Shown: positions 26,391 to 35,184, numbered from the stretch's first letter. The stretch is 64,000 bases of DNA from SZAS-103 sp036496805 (GCA_036496805.1 DASXKN010000009.1:1-64000), one strand, 5' to 3'. The notes: generated by a model not told the origin, from the sequence alone. Made by a program: numbers and translations.

Positions 26391-27524
26391 TCATCCCGGT
26401 TCCGCGACTGCAGCGGGGAGTCGTGGCGACGGCAAGCGATCGCGCAGGCGCAGGAACGGCTTCTCCACCGCATGGTGCAGCAGCGCGCCCGCCGCGATGG
26501 CCGCCAGTCCATACATGCAGAACGCGATGAAACCGTGGCCGGAAAGCCGGTCGCCCCAGTGCGCCTGCACCACGTGGTAGATCGCCTTGTGCACCAGGTA
26601 GAGACTGTAGGAAATCGCCGCCAGCCAGCCGGCTCCGGGCAGGCTCCGGCGTCCGATCGCGCTGTCGCGACCGGCGCCGGCGAATACCAGCAGCCCCAAC
26701 GCCGCCGACAGCACCGGCCAGCCAATCGAGTTGCCGAGCAGTCCGACGCGATCGCGGAACAGCCAGAGCGCGAGCGCCATCGCCGCAAGGCCCGCGAGCA
26801 GGAACAGGTTCGCGTGGCGCCGCGCGCGCTCCCAGGCCTGCGGGCGAAAGACCTTCCACGCCGCCAGCGCGACGCCGACAAGCAGGCCGTCGAGCCGGTT
26901 CCGGGTCGGGTAGTAGATGTCCTCGACGAACCAGTTGCGCGCGAAACCCGGATCGACCGCGGTGTCGTGCAGCCACGTCGCCGTGCGCAAACCGATCCCG
27001 GCCACCACCAGGACGCCGCACAGCGCAGCGAATTTCCAGGCGGCCGGTCGCCGCAGCAGCCACCACGCCAGCGGCGGGAACAACAGGTAGAAATGCTCCT
27101 CGACGCACAGCGACCAGGCGTGCGAGAACGCCGCGCCGTGGCTGTAGTCGATGTCCAGGTTCAGCACGAAAGTGATGAACTTCCACCACGGCTCCATGCC
27201 CGGCGCTTCGCGGAAGCCCGGCCAGGCCAGATACAGCAGCAGTACCGTCCAGTAGGCTGGCAGGATGCGCAACGCGCGGCGCAGGTAGAACTCGCGGAAC
27301 GAGCCGCGTTTCCCGAGCGCGACCGGCTTGAATACCTGGGTACCGATCAGGAAACCGCTGAGCACGAAGAACAGGTCCACGCCCATCCAGCCGTAGCGCG
27401 AAAGCCATTCCCACTGCGGGCCAAGGCCGCCGACCACGAAGGAATGGAACAGCATCACCCAGGCGATGGCGATGCTCCGCAGCAGGTCCAGGCCCGGCAG
27501 TCGGGCCTCTTCGTTTGACGTCAC
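26391..27524 (-). CDS. Acyltransferase family 3 membrane protein
   Basis: Integral inner-membrane O-acyltransferase, probably adding acyl groups to a cell-surface sugar or lipid. 377 residues with about ten hydrophobic helices. Family marks are GLDLLRSIAIAWVMLFH with the putative catalytic His, GVDLFFVLSGFLIG and a late SYSLYLVHKAIY. Its ATG overlaps the speA stop codon (ATGA), so the two are translationally coupled. The functional link to polyamine synthesis is not obvious. Confidence 0.85.
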   Translation of the reverse strand: MTSNEEARLPGLDLLRSIAIAWVMLFHSFVVGGLGPQWEWLSRYGWMGVDLFFVLSGFLIGTQVFKPVALGKRGSFREFYLRRALRILPAYWTVLLLYLAWPGFREAPGMEPWWKFITFVLNLDIDYSHGAAFSHAWSLCVEEHFYLLFPPLAWWLLRRPAAWKFAALCGVLVVAGIGLRTATWLHDTAVDPGFARNWFVEDIYYPTRNRLDGLLVGVALAAWKVFRPQAWERARRHANLFLLAGLAAMALALWLFRDRVGLLGNSIGWPVLSAALGLLVFAGAGRDSAIGRRSLPGAGWLAAISYSLYLVHKAIYHVVQAHWGDRLSGHGFIAFCMYGLAAIAAGALLHHAVEKPFLRLRDRLPSPRLPAAVAEPG

Positions 27525-29407
27525 AGGGATTCGTCGCTGAGGTAGGTGTAGGCAACCAGCCCTGCTTCGAGGGCAGCACTCAATCGCGCGCCTTCATCGG
27601 CGGACAGCCCGGCGGCCGCGATCTTGGCGCCGTATTCGCGGCGCAGTTCGGACAGGTCATAGCCGACGTAGTCGAGCATCACGTCCGATGTGTCGCCACG
27701 GCGCGTGCGCTCGAACGTGTAGCCGTCGCCGGCCAGCCGCACGTTCACCGCGTCGGTATCGCCGAACAGGTTGTGGATGTCACCGAGGGTGTCCTGGTAG
27801 GCGCCGACCATGAAGAAGCCCAGGCGGTAGCTCTCGCCCTCGCGCAGCGCGTGCAGCGGCAGCGAACTGTCGAGCGCGCCGTCGTCGACGTACTGGTCGA
27901 TGCGGCCGTCGGAGTCGCAGGTCAGGTCGGCGATCACGCCGCGGCGCGCGGGCTCCTCGTGCAGGCGCGCGATCGGCGCGATCGGGAACACCTGGTCGAT
28001 CGCCCACACGTCGGGCACCGACTCGAACACGCTGAAGTTGACGAAGTACTTGTCCACCAGGCGCTCGTCGAGCTCGTCGAGCACCGCGCGGTGGCTCTTC
28101 TCCTCGTAGCTCAGGCGCGCGCGCACCGCGTGCGCGATCGCGTAGAACAGGTCGTCGCAGCGCGCGCGTTCGGCCAGGCCGATCTGGCCGAGCGCGTACA
28201 GCGCGGTGCCTTCGGCGTGGTGGTGCTGGGCTTCCTGGAAGACTTCGAGCGCGGAGCGCTCCGGCAACTCGGCGTGCAGTTCGCGCAGGTGGCGGATGAC
28301 GTTCGATTCATCGTTGTCCTCCGCCGGCACCGAGCCTTCCGGCGCGCGCTCGACCTCGGACACGTTCGCGACCAGCACCGCGTGGTGCGCGGTCAGCGCG
28401 CGCCCCGACTCGGTGAGCACCATCGGCGGCGCGAGGCCGTGCTCGGCGCAGGCCTCGCCCAGCGGCTGCACGATGTTCGCCGCGTACTGGTCGAGCCCGT
28501 AGTTGATCGAGCAGAAGCTGCGCGAGCGCGTGCCCTCGTAGTCCACGCCGAGGCCGCCGCCGACGTCCATGTAGCGGATCGGGCAGCCGAGCGCGCTGAC
28601 CTCGACGAAGTAGCGCGTCGCCTCGCGCATGCCGCTGGCGATGTCGCGCACATTGGAGATCTGCGAGCCCATGTGGAAGTGCAGCAGTTGCAGGCTCTGC
28701 ATCAACCCGGCGGCACGCAGTTGCTCTATGAGATCGGTGAGCTGGCGCGGCGAGAGCCCGAACTTGGCCTTGTCGCCGCCGGAGTTCTGCCACTTGCCCG
28801 CGCCCAGCGACGCCAGGCGCATGCGCACGCCCAGGCCTGGCACGACGTCCAGCGCCTTCGACTCGGCGATCACGTGCGCCAGCTCCGAGGGCTTCTCGAT
28901 CACGATGAAGGTCTGCAGGCCGAGCTTGCGGCCGATCAATGCGAGGCGGATGTATTCGCGGTCCTTGTAGCCGTTGCAGACCACGAGGCTGCCAGGCTTG
29001 GCGAGCGCCAGTACCGCCATCAGCTCGGGCTTGGAGCCGGCCTCGAGGCCGAAACCTTCGCCGCCCTGGCGCGCCAGCTCGCCGGCGACGCCGTAGTGCT
29101 GGTTGACCTTGATCGGATAGATCGCGGTATAGCCGCCGGGATATTCGAAATCCGCCATCGCGCGCGCGAACGCACCCTGCAGGCGCCGCAGGCGGTCGCC
29201 GAGGATGTCGGAGAAGCGCAGCAGCAGCGGCAGTTGCAGGCCGCCGGCGAGCGCGCGGTCGACCGCTTCGGACAGGGGAATGCCGACGCCTTCCTCGCGA
29301 TGCGGCCTGACGACGACCTGGCCGTCGCCGCCGACGTCGAAATAACCCTCTCCCCAGTGCGCGATGGAATAGGTGCGGCGGGCGCGGTCGATGTTCCACT
29401 CTGACAT
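27521..29407 (-). CDS. speA: Biosynthetic arginine decarboxylase
   Basis: PLP enzyme converting arginine to agmatine, the first step of the agmatine route to putrescine and spermidine. 628 residues from ATG 29407, with AGAGGAA upstream. The PLP lysine is Lys100 in IYPIKVNQH. HFHMGSQISN and GGGLGVDYEG form the barrel active site, and the long C-terminal region is normal for SpeA. Divergent from speE, which uses the downstream product. It could also draw on arginine released from cyanophycin, a plausible metabolic link within this window. Confidence 0.95.
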   Translation of the reverse strand: MSEWNIDRARRTYSIAHWGEGYFDVGGDGQVVVRPHREEGVGIPLSEAVDRALAGGLQLPLLLRFSDILGDRLRRLQGAFARAMADFEYPGGYTAIYPIKVNQHYGVAGELARQGGEGFGLEAGSKPELMAVLALAKPGSLVVCNGYKDREYIRLALIGRKLGLQTFIVIEKPSELAHVIAESKALDVVPGLGVRMRLASLGAGKWQNSGGDKAKFGLSPRQLTDLIEQLRAAGLMQSLQLLHFHMGSQISNVRDIASGMREATRYFVEVSALGCPIRYMDVGGGLGVDYEGTRSRSFCSINYGLDQYAANIVQPLGEACAEHGLAPPMVLTESGRALTAHHAVLVANVSEVERAPEGSVPAEDNDESNVIRHLRELHAELPERSALEVFQEAQHHHAEGTALYALGQIGLAERARCDDLFYAIAHAVRARLSYEEKSHRAVLDELDERLVDKYFVNFSVFESVPDVWAIDQVFPIAPIARLHEEPARRGVIADLTCDSDGRIDQYVDDGALDSSLPLHALREGESYRLGFFMVGAYQDTLGDIHNLFGDTDAVNVRLAGDGYTFERTRRGDTSDVMLDYVGYDLSELRREYGAKIAAAGLSADEGARLSAALEAGLVAYTYLSDESL

Positions 29408-29518
29408 GCTGCATTCCTCTGAAGCGAAATCCAATCACCGCTCATGGTGAGCAGGCCCGGACGAGAACGAAGTTCGAGCCGATCCCGCGAACCACCCGCA
29501 CATCCTCGAGCGGGCGCG

Positions 29519-29590
29519 CATTGTAACGCCCCCGTCCCGCAGCGGCGGGAACGGCGCTGTCACGATCCGGAGAACCGCATCCTTTACAAT
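29519..29590. promoter_or_regulatory. Divergent speA/speE promoter region with paired TACAAT boxes
   Basis: On the plus strand TACAAT at 29585-29590 lies 34 bases before speE. On the minus strand TACAAT at 29525-29520 faces speA. Each is followed by GC-rich ATGCGCGCCC or GCACGCCC sequence, so the two -10 regions look alike. No clear -35 boxes are visible. Confidence 0.45.
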
Positions 29591-29623
29591 GCACGCCCCC
29601 AGCTTGCCGGTTGCCTGCATTCC

Positions 29624-30484
29624 ATGAACTCGTCCACTTCGACCTGGTTCCGCGAGGACTTCGAGCACACCGGCTCGTCGATCGGCTTCCGCACCGTGCG
29701 CAAGCTCGACGAGGTGCAGTCGCCGTTCCAGAAGATCGAGATCTACGAGACCACCGACTGGGGCAATCTCATGGTGATCGACGGCGCGACCATGGTCACC
29801 ACCCGCGACAACTTCTTCTACCACGAGATGATGGCGCACGCGCCGCTGTTCACCCATCCCGATCCGAAGGACGTGGTCATCATCGGCGGCGGCGACTGCG
29901 GCACCCTGCGCGAGGTGCTCAAGCACGGCGGCGTGCGCACGGCGGTGCAGTGCGACATCGACGAGCAGGTCACGCGGATGGCCGAGAAGTGGTTCCCCGA
30001 GCTGTGCGAGTCCAACGCCGATCCGCGCGCGACGGTCATGTTCGACGACGGCATCGCGTACATGGCCCATGCCATGCCGGAGTCGATCGATGTGATCGTG
30101 GTCGATTCCACCGATCCGGTCGGTCCCGCGGAGGGCCTGTTCAACCGCGCCTTCTATGCCAACTGCCTGAAGGCGCTGCGCCCCGACGGCCTGCTCGTGC
30201 AGCAGAGCGAAAGCCCGCTGGCGCTGATGCACCTGATCCTCGACATGCGCAACGCGATGCGCGATGCCGGCTTCGTCGACTTCGTGGTGCTGCCGTTCCC
30301 GCAGCCCTGCTATCCGACCGGCTGGTGGAGCTGCATGATCGCCAGCAAGCAGGCGCGCGACCTGTCGGCGTTCCGCAAGATCGATGCCGCCGCGAAACCG
30401 TTCGCGACGAAGTACTACACCGCCGGCATCCACGAGGGCGCGCTGGCGACGCCGCCGTTCGTGGCGGACGCGCTGCGCGGCTGA
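29624..30484 (+). CDS. speE: Spermidine synthase
   Basis: Transfers an aminopropyl group from decarboxylated S-adenosylmethionine to putrescine. 286 residues from ATG 29624; the open frame upstream to 29444 runs through the intergenic region and is not coding. Family motifs are VVIIGGGDCGTLREVLKH (nucleotide binding), DSTDPVGPAEGLF (gatekeeping loop) and QQSESP. Divergent from speA, giving a polyamine locus. Confidence 0.94.
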   Translation: MNSSTSTWFREDFEHTGSSIGFRTVRKLDEVQSPFQKIEIYETTDWGNLMVIDGATMVTTRDNFFYHEMMAHAPLFTHPDPKDVVIIGGGDCGTLREVLKHGGVRTAVQCDIDEQVTRMAEKWFPELCESNADPRATVMFDDGIAYMAHAMPESIDVIVVDSTDPVGPAEGLFNRAFYANCLKALRPDGLLVQQSESPLALMHLILDMRNAMRDAGFVDFVVLPFPQPCYPTGWWSCMIASKQARDLSAFRKIDAAAKPFATKYYTAGIHEGALATPPFVADALRG

Positions 30485-30513
30485 GGCCGCGCGACCGGGC
30501 GCGTAGCGCAGGC

Positions 30514-31077
30514 TCAGCGCAGCCGCGAGAACAGCGCCATCGTGTAGACCGCGAACCCGAGCAGGCCGACGATCGACACGGCCTTGTGATAGCCCTCGCG
30601 GCGCGTGCACAACGCGCCCAGCGCGCCCGCCAGGAACGCCATGTGGAAGGCGACATTCGAACTCTCCGGCAGGCGCCCGTCGATCACCAGGTCCTTGGAC
30701 AGGCTCGTCGCGAACAGGGCGATCAACAGGCTGAAGAACCAGCCGGTGTGGCCGTAGTAGTGCTCGCGCAGGTCGGTGGGCTCGTCTCCGAAGAAATCCG
30801 GGAACACCAGCGCGGCGAGCATGTACTGGATGGTCGTCTGCAGCAGTACGACCGCGAATTCCGGGAAGGTCCAGTGCGCGATCCAGCGCAGGCCGAAGCT
30901 GGCCCACCAGCTCTGCACGTCGATCGCGAGCAGCAGCACGGCCCAGACCACGACCGGCCAGTACATCACCACGCGCCGGCGCGCGAGCACGATGCCGCGG
31001 AAGCCCTTGAGCACCTGGGTGATCGCCAGGCCGATGATGATCGACAGGAGCACCGACAGGTAGCTGAACTGGTCCAT
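30514..31077 (-). CDS. Conserved hypothetical multi-pass membrane protein
   Basis: Function unknown. 187 residues with about five or six predicted membrane helices. The N-terminus (FSYLSVLLSIIIGLAITQVL) resembles a small conserved inner-membrane family found in several proteobacterial groups. A loop of charged residues (DFFGDEPTDLREHYYGHTG) separates the two halves. It lies 99 bases downstream of the anti-sigma gene on the same strand, so it may be read with the sigma-factor operon, though no motif ties it to that system. Confidence 0.68.
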   Translation of the reverse strand: MDQFSYLSVLLSIIIGLAITQVLKGFRGIVLARRRVVMYWPVVVWAVLLLAIDVQSWWASFGLRWIAHWTFPEFAVVLLQTTIQYMLAALVFPDFFGDEPTDLREHYYGHTGWFFSLLIALFATSLSKDLVIDGRLPESSNVAFHMAFLAGALGALCTRREGYHKAVSIVGLLGFAVYTMALFSRLR

Positions 31078-31176
31078 GCACGCATTTCCCGCAGAAGTGC
31101 GGGGATTGTAGTCGGCACCGGGCGGCCCGGGTTGTGGCGTCGCCGGACGTGTCGTCGTCAGGAATCCGCCGCGGAC

Positions 31177-31392
31177 TCAGTCGTGGTCGCGCAACCGCCG
31201 CATCGCCAGGCGCAGGCTGGCGAACTGCCGGGAGACGTTGCGGCAGAAACTGCACAGCGCCAGGTGCAGCCTGAGCTTCATCGCGTCGATGCGGCCAAGT
31301 TTTTCGTCCTCGCGCTTCGACAGCAACACCGATGCCTGCCGGCAGGTGATCATCACCGCGCCGTCATCTTTCTTCTTCGCGGGCGCGCTCAT
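31177..31392 (-). CDS. Zinc-finger anti-sigma factor
   Basis: Probable inhibitor of the ECF sigma factor encoded just upstream. 71 residues from ATG 31392, which overlaps the sigma stop codon (ATGA). The ZAS-type zinc motif is HLALCSFC, H-x3-C-x2-C, preceded by the helix ITCRQASVLLSKREDEKLG. There is no membrane segment, so it is soluble. Such proteins release the sigma factor when metal or thiol oxidation disturbs the zinc site, which suits the bufferin genes nearby. Partnership is inferred from the overlap. Confidence 0.82.
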   Translation of the reverse strand: MSAPAKKKDDGAVMITCRQASVLLSKREDEKLGRIDAMKLRLHLALCSFCRNVSRQFASLRLAMRRLRDHD

Positions 31393-31976
31393 GCGGAGGC
31401 GCCTTCGGGCGCGAAACCACTCTTTTCGAGGCACATCCGCAGCATGACCCTCGCCCTGTAAAGCTGCACCCAGACGTTGGACGCGGTCAGGCCCAGATCC
31501 TTACAGAGTTCCTTCGTGTCGCTGCCGAATACCTCGCGCAGCACGAACACCTGGGCGATGCGCTGAGGCAGCTTCTCCACGCACATCCGCACCGCGCCGA
31601 GGAAGGCGTCCTGCGCGCACAGTTGCTCGGGATTGGGCGTCTGCGACGGCGCCTGCGCCCAGTGCCCGGCCGCGTCGAACAGCGGTTCGAAGCCCTCGCC
31701 GTCGTCGTCGACGGCCAGTTCCAGCGGCTGCTCGCGCCACTGCTTGCGCAGGAAGTCGACGATGCGGTTCTTGAGGATCGTGGTCAGCCAGGTGCGCAAC
31801 GAGCTGTCACCGCGGAACGAGTCGCGACGTTCGTAGGCCTGGGTGAGCACGTCCGAGACCATGTCCTCGGCGAGGTGCTCGTCGCGCAGCTCCAGCCGCG
31901 CGATCTTCATCAGGTAGGCGCGCTGCTCGGCCAGTTGCGTGAAGTCGGGCGGCGCGGTCGCCGTCGCCTTGGCCAT
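31389..31976 (-). CDS. ECF-type RNA polymerase sigma factor
   Basis: Alternative sigma factor with region 2 (QRAYLMKIARLELRDEHLAEDMVSDVLTQAYE) and region 4 (LPQRIAQVFVLREVFGSDTKELCKDLGLTASNVWVQLYRAR). 195 residues. It is 79 bases downstream of the adenylate cyclase and overlaps the anti-sigma gene. The nearest strong promoter upstream on this strand is the ECF-type one at 33753-33727, so it may activate its own transcription through the bufA-cyclase operon. It is the natural candidate to read both TGTAAGGA-N14-CGTCC promoters. Confidence 0.9.
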   Translation of the reverse strand: MAKATATAPPDFTQLAEQRAYLMKIARLELRDEHLAEDMVSDVLTQAYERRDSFRGDSSLRTWLTTILKNRIVDFLRKQWREQPLELAVDDDGEGFEPLFDAAGHWAQAPSQTPNPEQLCAQDAFLGAVRMCVEKLPQRIAQVFVLREVFGSDTKELCKDLGLTASNVWVQLYRARVMLRMCLEKSGFAPEGASA

Positions 31977-32055
31977 GGAGCATCCCCGGAACGTTGCGCG
32001 GGCGGCGAGGGCCGACCTGTCGTCGGTCCGATGATAGCCAATCGCCCCGCGACCT

Positions 32056-33384
32056 TCACACCGCAGGCCAGACCGCGAGATCGAGCGGCTCGGCGACGCC
32101 TCCGACCTCGCGCGCGCGGCGCAGCTCGAAACCGCGCGGCTCCAGCGCGGCTTCCTGCGACCGCGCCAGCGCGATCAGGCTCGCCGGCGCGCAGGCCGAT
32201 GCCGCCTCGGCCTTGTTGTGCTTCTCCAACTTGGCGGCGAGGTTCACGGTCTCGCCGATCACCGTGTATTCGAGCCGGTTCTCGACACCGATCACGCCGA
32301 ACACCAGCGGCCCGTGGGCTACGCCGATGCCGATGGCGAGCGCGGGCAGGCCGCGCGCGCTGCGCTCGTCGGACCAGGCGTGCGCAGCGGACTGGATCGC
32401 GCCGAGGCAGCGCAGCGCGTCGGCCGCGTAGGTTTGCGAAGCGCGCACCGCGCCGAAGCTGGCGAGGATGCCGTCGCCCATGAACTTGTCGATGTTGCCG
32501 CCGTGGGCGCGCACCACCGGCACGACCACGTTCTGGTATTCGCCGATCAGGGCGATCAATTCGGCCGAACCGAGCGTCGCCGACGCCTTGGTGAAGCCGC
32601 GCAGGTCGGTGAACATGATCGCGGCGTCGCGCTCGATGCTCTGGCCCGCCATCGGCGGCAGATCGGTGCCGGTGATGTGGTCGGCGACCTCGCTGTCGAA
32701 GAAGCGCGCGAGCGCGTCGGCCGACTGGGTCGCCTGCACCGCGCTGGCGAGCGTGCCGCGCGCGCGTGCCAGCGCCACCGCGAGCACGGCGGTGACGGCG
32801 AGGATCGCGACCACGCGGATCGCCTCGTCGCCGGCGTGGATGCGCCCGCTGCTGGCCGCGGTGACCGCGTCCCAGGTGCGTCCGCCGGGGCCGGCGCCGA
32901 TCCACGCCGCGATCGCCAGCGCAGTCCATCCCGTCGCCGCCGTGAGGCCGGACAGCCACACCCAGACCGGTTCGAAACGCAATGCACGCAGGGCGATCAG
33001 CACGAACACGCCGGCGTAGAGCGAGTTCTTCAGCGCGACCGGAAGCGTGGTCTCGTACTGCGAGGCGAAACCCCAGAGGATGCCGAGCAACACCGTCATC
33101 TCGGCGATCACCGAGGCGGCCAGGACGGGACGCGTGAGCTGGTCGCTGCGCGCGAACCACACGCGCAGGGCGAGCAGCAGTGCCATTGCCGCCAGCCCGA
33201 GCGGCAGGGCGGCAATCGGCGCGTCCGGGCTGAAGCCGCGCGGTGCGACCGCGTAGGCGAAGGCGGCAACCGCTATCACGATCGCCTGCGCGGCCGCGAC
33301 CCAGGTCTCCGATTCGCGCTGGCTGCGCGCGATCGCCTCCTGCACGCGCGCCGGCGCGCGCGGCGGTGCGGCGGTCGCGTTCAC
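32056..33384 (-). CDS. Membrane-bound class III adenylate/guanylate cyclase
   Basis: Makes a cyclic nucleotide signal, presumably cAMP. 442 residues from GTG 33384; the frame is open to 33831, but that extension runs over the preceding bufferin-like gene. Six membrane helices (about 28-47, 58-78, 84-106, 118-136, 141-163, 188-206) precede the catalytic domain, which starts near 255. Metal Asp260 (FTDLRG) and Asp304 (GDGI) are present. The usual N-x3-R pair reads Asn381 and Lys385 (NLAAKLE), so the transition-state Arg is Lys. It overlaps the stop of the upstream bufferin-like gene (GTGA), a tight coupling. Confidence 0.87.
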   Translation of the reverse strand: MNATAAPPRAPARVQEAIARSQRESETWVAAAQAIVIAVAAFAYAVAPRGFSPDAPIAALPLGLAAMALLLALRVWFARSDQLTRPVLAASVIAEMTVLLGILWGFASQYETTLPVALKNSLYAGVFVLIALRALRFEPVWVWLSGLTAATGWTALAIAAWIGAGPGGRTWDAVTAASSGRIHAGDEAIRVVAILAVTAVLAVALARARGTLASAVQATQSADALARFFDSEVADHITGTDLPPMAGQSIERDAAIMFTDLRGFTKASATLGSAELIALIGEYQNVVVPVVRAHGGNIDKFMGDGILASFGAVRASQTYAADALRCLGAIQSAAHAWSDERSARGLPALAIGIGVAHGPLVFGVIGVENRLEYTVIGETVNLAAKLEKHNKAEAASACAPASLIALARSQEAALEPRGFELRRAREVGGVAEPLDLAVWPAV

Positions 33385-33659
33385 GACCCGTGCTCGTCGA
33401 GCCGGCCGGCGGCGATGCGCAGGCAGGTGCCCCTGGGCACGTAGACCCATTCGCGCATGTCGGACCCGGTCGTCGACTGGCGTGCACAGGAATGCACGGC
33501 GTTCGCGCAGTCGTTGGCCCCGGCTCGCGAGATGCCGTAGCAGCGTTCGCGTTCGATCTGTTCGGTCGGGCCGTGGCGCAGGCTCATCGCCACCGCGCCG
33601 AGCATGCCGCCGGCCACCGCGAGGATCACGCCGGCGTTCACTGCATCGCGGGTCTTCAT
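33381..33659 (-). CDS. Second DUF2282 bufferin-like precursor peptide, coupled to the cyclase
   Basis: 92-residue precursor-like protein. An N-terminal hydrophobic export segment (about 7-26) is followed by a core with four cysteines at 40, 51, 58 and 79. The pattern CYGISRAGANDC...C...WVYVPRGTC matches the bufA1 product at 33925 (CFGISKAGQNDC...C...GTC). Cys spacings are 11, 7 and 21, against 11, 9 and 21 there. In known bufferins an MNIO enzyme converts core cysteines into copper-binding thiooxazoles. No MNIO gene is next to this copy, so it must share the one across the divergent promoter or be unmodified. Confidence 0.83.
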   Translation of the reverse strand: MKTRDAVNAGVILAVAGGMLGAVAMSLRHGPTEQIERERCYGISRAGANDCANAVHSCARQSTTGSDMREWVYVPRGTCLRIAAGRLDEHGS

Positions 33660-33726
33660 GCGTGCTCCATGTACGGTGTCGACGGGACTTTACGCCAGCC
33701 ACACCAAGCATCGGCGCGTTCGGGAT

Positions 33727-33753
33727 GGACGCACGAAGCCGGAATTCCTTACA
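33727..33753 (-). promoter_or_regulatory. ECF-type promoter facing the bufferin-like/cyclase operon
   Basis: On the minus strand TGTAAGGA (33753-33746), 14 bases, CGTCC (33731-33727). This matches the plus-strand copy at 33800-33826 in both boxes and spacing. Predicted transcription start is about 60 bases before the 33659 start codon. Confidence 0.7.
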
Positions 33754-33799
33754 TGCCCCGGTAACATCGCCCGCGTTCAGGGCTGCAAGGTTCGGAGGC

Positions 33800-33826
33800 T
33801 GTAAGGATCCGGCGGCCCGTGCGTCC
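33800..33826 (+). promoter_or_regulatory. ECF-type promoter of the bufA1 operon
   Basis: TGTAAGGA (33800-33807), 14 bases, CGTCC (33822-33826). It is identical in boxes and spacing to the divergent copy at 33727-33753, with CCGTG/TCGTG preceding CGTCC in both. It lies about 100 bases before the bufA1 start. Confidence 0.7.
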
Positions 33827-33924
33827 AACACGCGCTCGCCGGAGAATCGTCGACGCAGTCAGCGCAACGCGACCGGGCGAGACTTGTTGCACCATCTTTC
33901 GATCATCCAACCAGGGAGTCATCC

Positions 33925-34194
33925 ATGAACGCTCGCAATGCCCTCATCCTCGCCGCTGCCGCCAGCCTGTTCGCCGTCTCGAGCTCGGCCTTCGCCGCCG
34001 ACCAGGACCATTCCAGCCAGGACAAGTGCTTCGGCATTTCCAAGGCCGGCCAGAACGACTGCGCCTCGACGACCGGCACCCACGCCTGCGCCGGCCAGTC
34101 GAAGAAGGACAACGACCCGACCGACTTCAAGTACGTCGCCAAGGGCACCTGCAAGACCATGGGCGGCATGATGTCCATGCCGAAGAAGAAGTAA
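33925..34194 (+). CDS. bufA1: Bufferin precursor peptide (DUF2282)
   Basis: 89-residue RiPP-type precursor. Signal peptide about 1-24, with cleavage likely after AFA, and a core with Cys35, Cys46, Cys55 and Cys76 (CFGISKAGQNDC, ACAGQ, KGTC). The tail is rich in Met and Lys (MMSMPKKK). Bufferins are exported peptides whose modified cysteines bind copper and protect against metal stress. AGGGAG at 33913-33918 precedes the ATG. First gene of the bufA-bufB-bufC-doxX run; an ECF promoter lies upstream. The family is assigned from the cysteine pattern and gene order. Confidence 0.9.
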   Translation: MNARNALILAAAASLFAVSSSAFAADQDHSSQDKCFGISKAGQNDCASTTGTHACAGQSKKDNDPTDFKYVAKGTCKTMGGMMSMPKKK

Positions 34195-34329
34195 GGTGGC
34201 GGCGGGCTCCGCGACGCGAGGCGCCTTCCACGGCCTGCGTCGCGGAGCGAGGCTCTTGTGTTTCAAGACGGAACGGCCGCGCTGCATGCCGCGGCCGTAC
34301 CCATCATGGATCGTCCGACGGATGCGCCG

Positions 34330-35184
34330 ATGAATCCTGCCAGCACGCGATCGCCGCATCCGGGCGCCGGCATTGGCCTGCGCACGCCGCACTACCGCGA
34401 GCTGATGGCGCGCGAATCCTGCACGGGCTGGCTGGAAGCGCATACCGAAAACTACTTCGGCGACGGCGGTTACGACCTGCACGCGATCGACACGCTGCGT
34501 GAGCGCTACCCGATCAGCCTGCACGGCGTGGGCCTCGGGCTCGGCTCCGTGCACGGCTTCTCGCCCGAACACCTGGATCGCATCGCCGCGCTGGTGAGGC
34601 GGATCGATCCGTTCCTCGTTTCCGAACACCTCTGCTGGGGCGCGGTCGCCGATCGCGCGCTCAACGACCTGCTGCCGCTGCCGCTGACCGACGCGTCGCT
34701 GGAGCTGATGTGCGCACGCGTGACGCGCATGCAGGACGCACTGCAACGGCAGGTGCTGGTCGAGAACATCTCGACCTACCTGCGCTTCGCCGACGAACAG
34801 CACGGCGAGGCCTTCTTCCTCAACGAGCTGGCGCGCCGCACCGGCTGCGGCATCCTGCTCGACGTCAACAACCTCTACGTCAACCAGTGCAACCATGGCA
34901 GCAATGCGGCGGCGATCATCGACGCGATCGAACCGCGCCACGTCGGCGAGATCCACCTCGCCGGCCACCTCGCCACCGGGCTGGCGGTGATCGACCACCA
35001 CGGCGATCGCGTCTGCGATGCCGTGTGGGATCTCTACCGACACGCGCTGCGCCACTGCGGCGACGTGCCGACCCTGATCGAATGGGACACCGACGTGCCG
35101 GCACTGGACGTGCTGCTCGACGAAGCCGCGCGTGCCGATGCCTGTCGCGCCACCGAGCTGGCGGAGGCCGCGCATGCCGCTTGA
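34330..35184 (+). CDS. bufB: MNIO (DUF692) multinuclear iron oxidase, bufferin-modifying enzyme
   Basis: TIM-barrel enzyme with a multi-iron site that modifies cysteines of DUF2282 precursors. About 284 residues from ATG 34330. Starts at 34306 or GTG 34258 are also open and none has a clear ribosome binding site. Family marks in order: GAGIGLRTPHYRELM, EAHTENYFGDGG, SLHGVGLGLGS, SEHLCWG, LVENISTY, LLDVNNLYVN, EIHLAGH, DHHGDRV and IEWDTDVP. These supply the His, Asp and Glu ligands. It overlaps bufC by 11 bases. Confidence 0.93.
   Translation: MNPASTRSPHPGAGIGLRTPHYRELMARESCTGWLEAHTENYFGDGGYDLHAIDTLRERYPISLHGVGLGLGSVHGFSPEHLDRIAALVRRIDPFLVSEHLCWGAVADRALNDLLPLPLTDASLELMCARVTRMQDALQRQVLVENISTYLRFADEQHGEAFFLNELARRTGCGILLDVNNLYVNQCNHGSNAAAIIDAIEPRHVGEIHLAGHLATGLAVIDHHGDRVCDAVWDLYRHALRHCGDVPTLIEWDTDVPALDVLLDEAARADACRATELAEAAHAA

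Noticed and set aside
33761..33785. A GTAAC-like site as a Caulobacter SigF-type promoter for bufA1
   Set aside because: No matching -10 at the right distance, while TGTAAGGA-N14-CGTCC occurs symmetrically on both strands.
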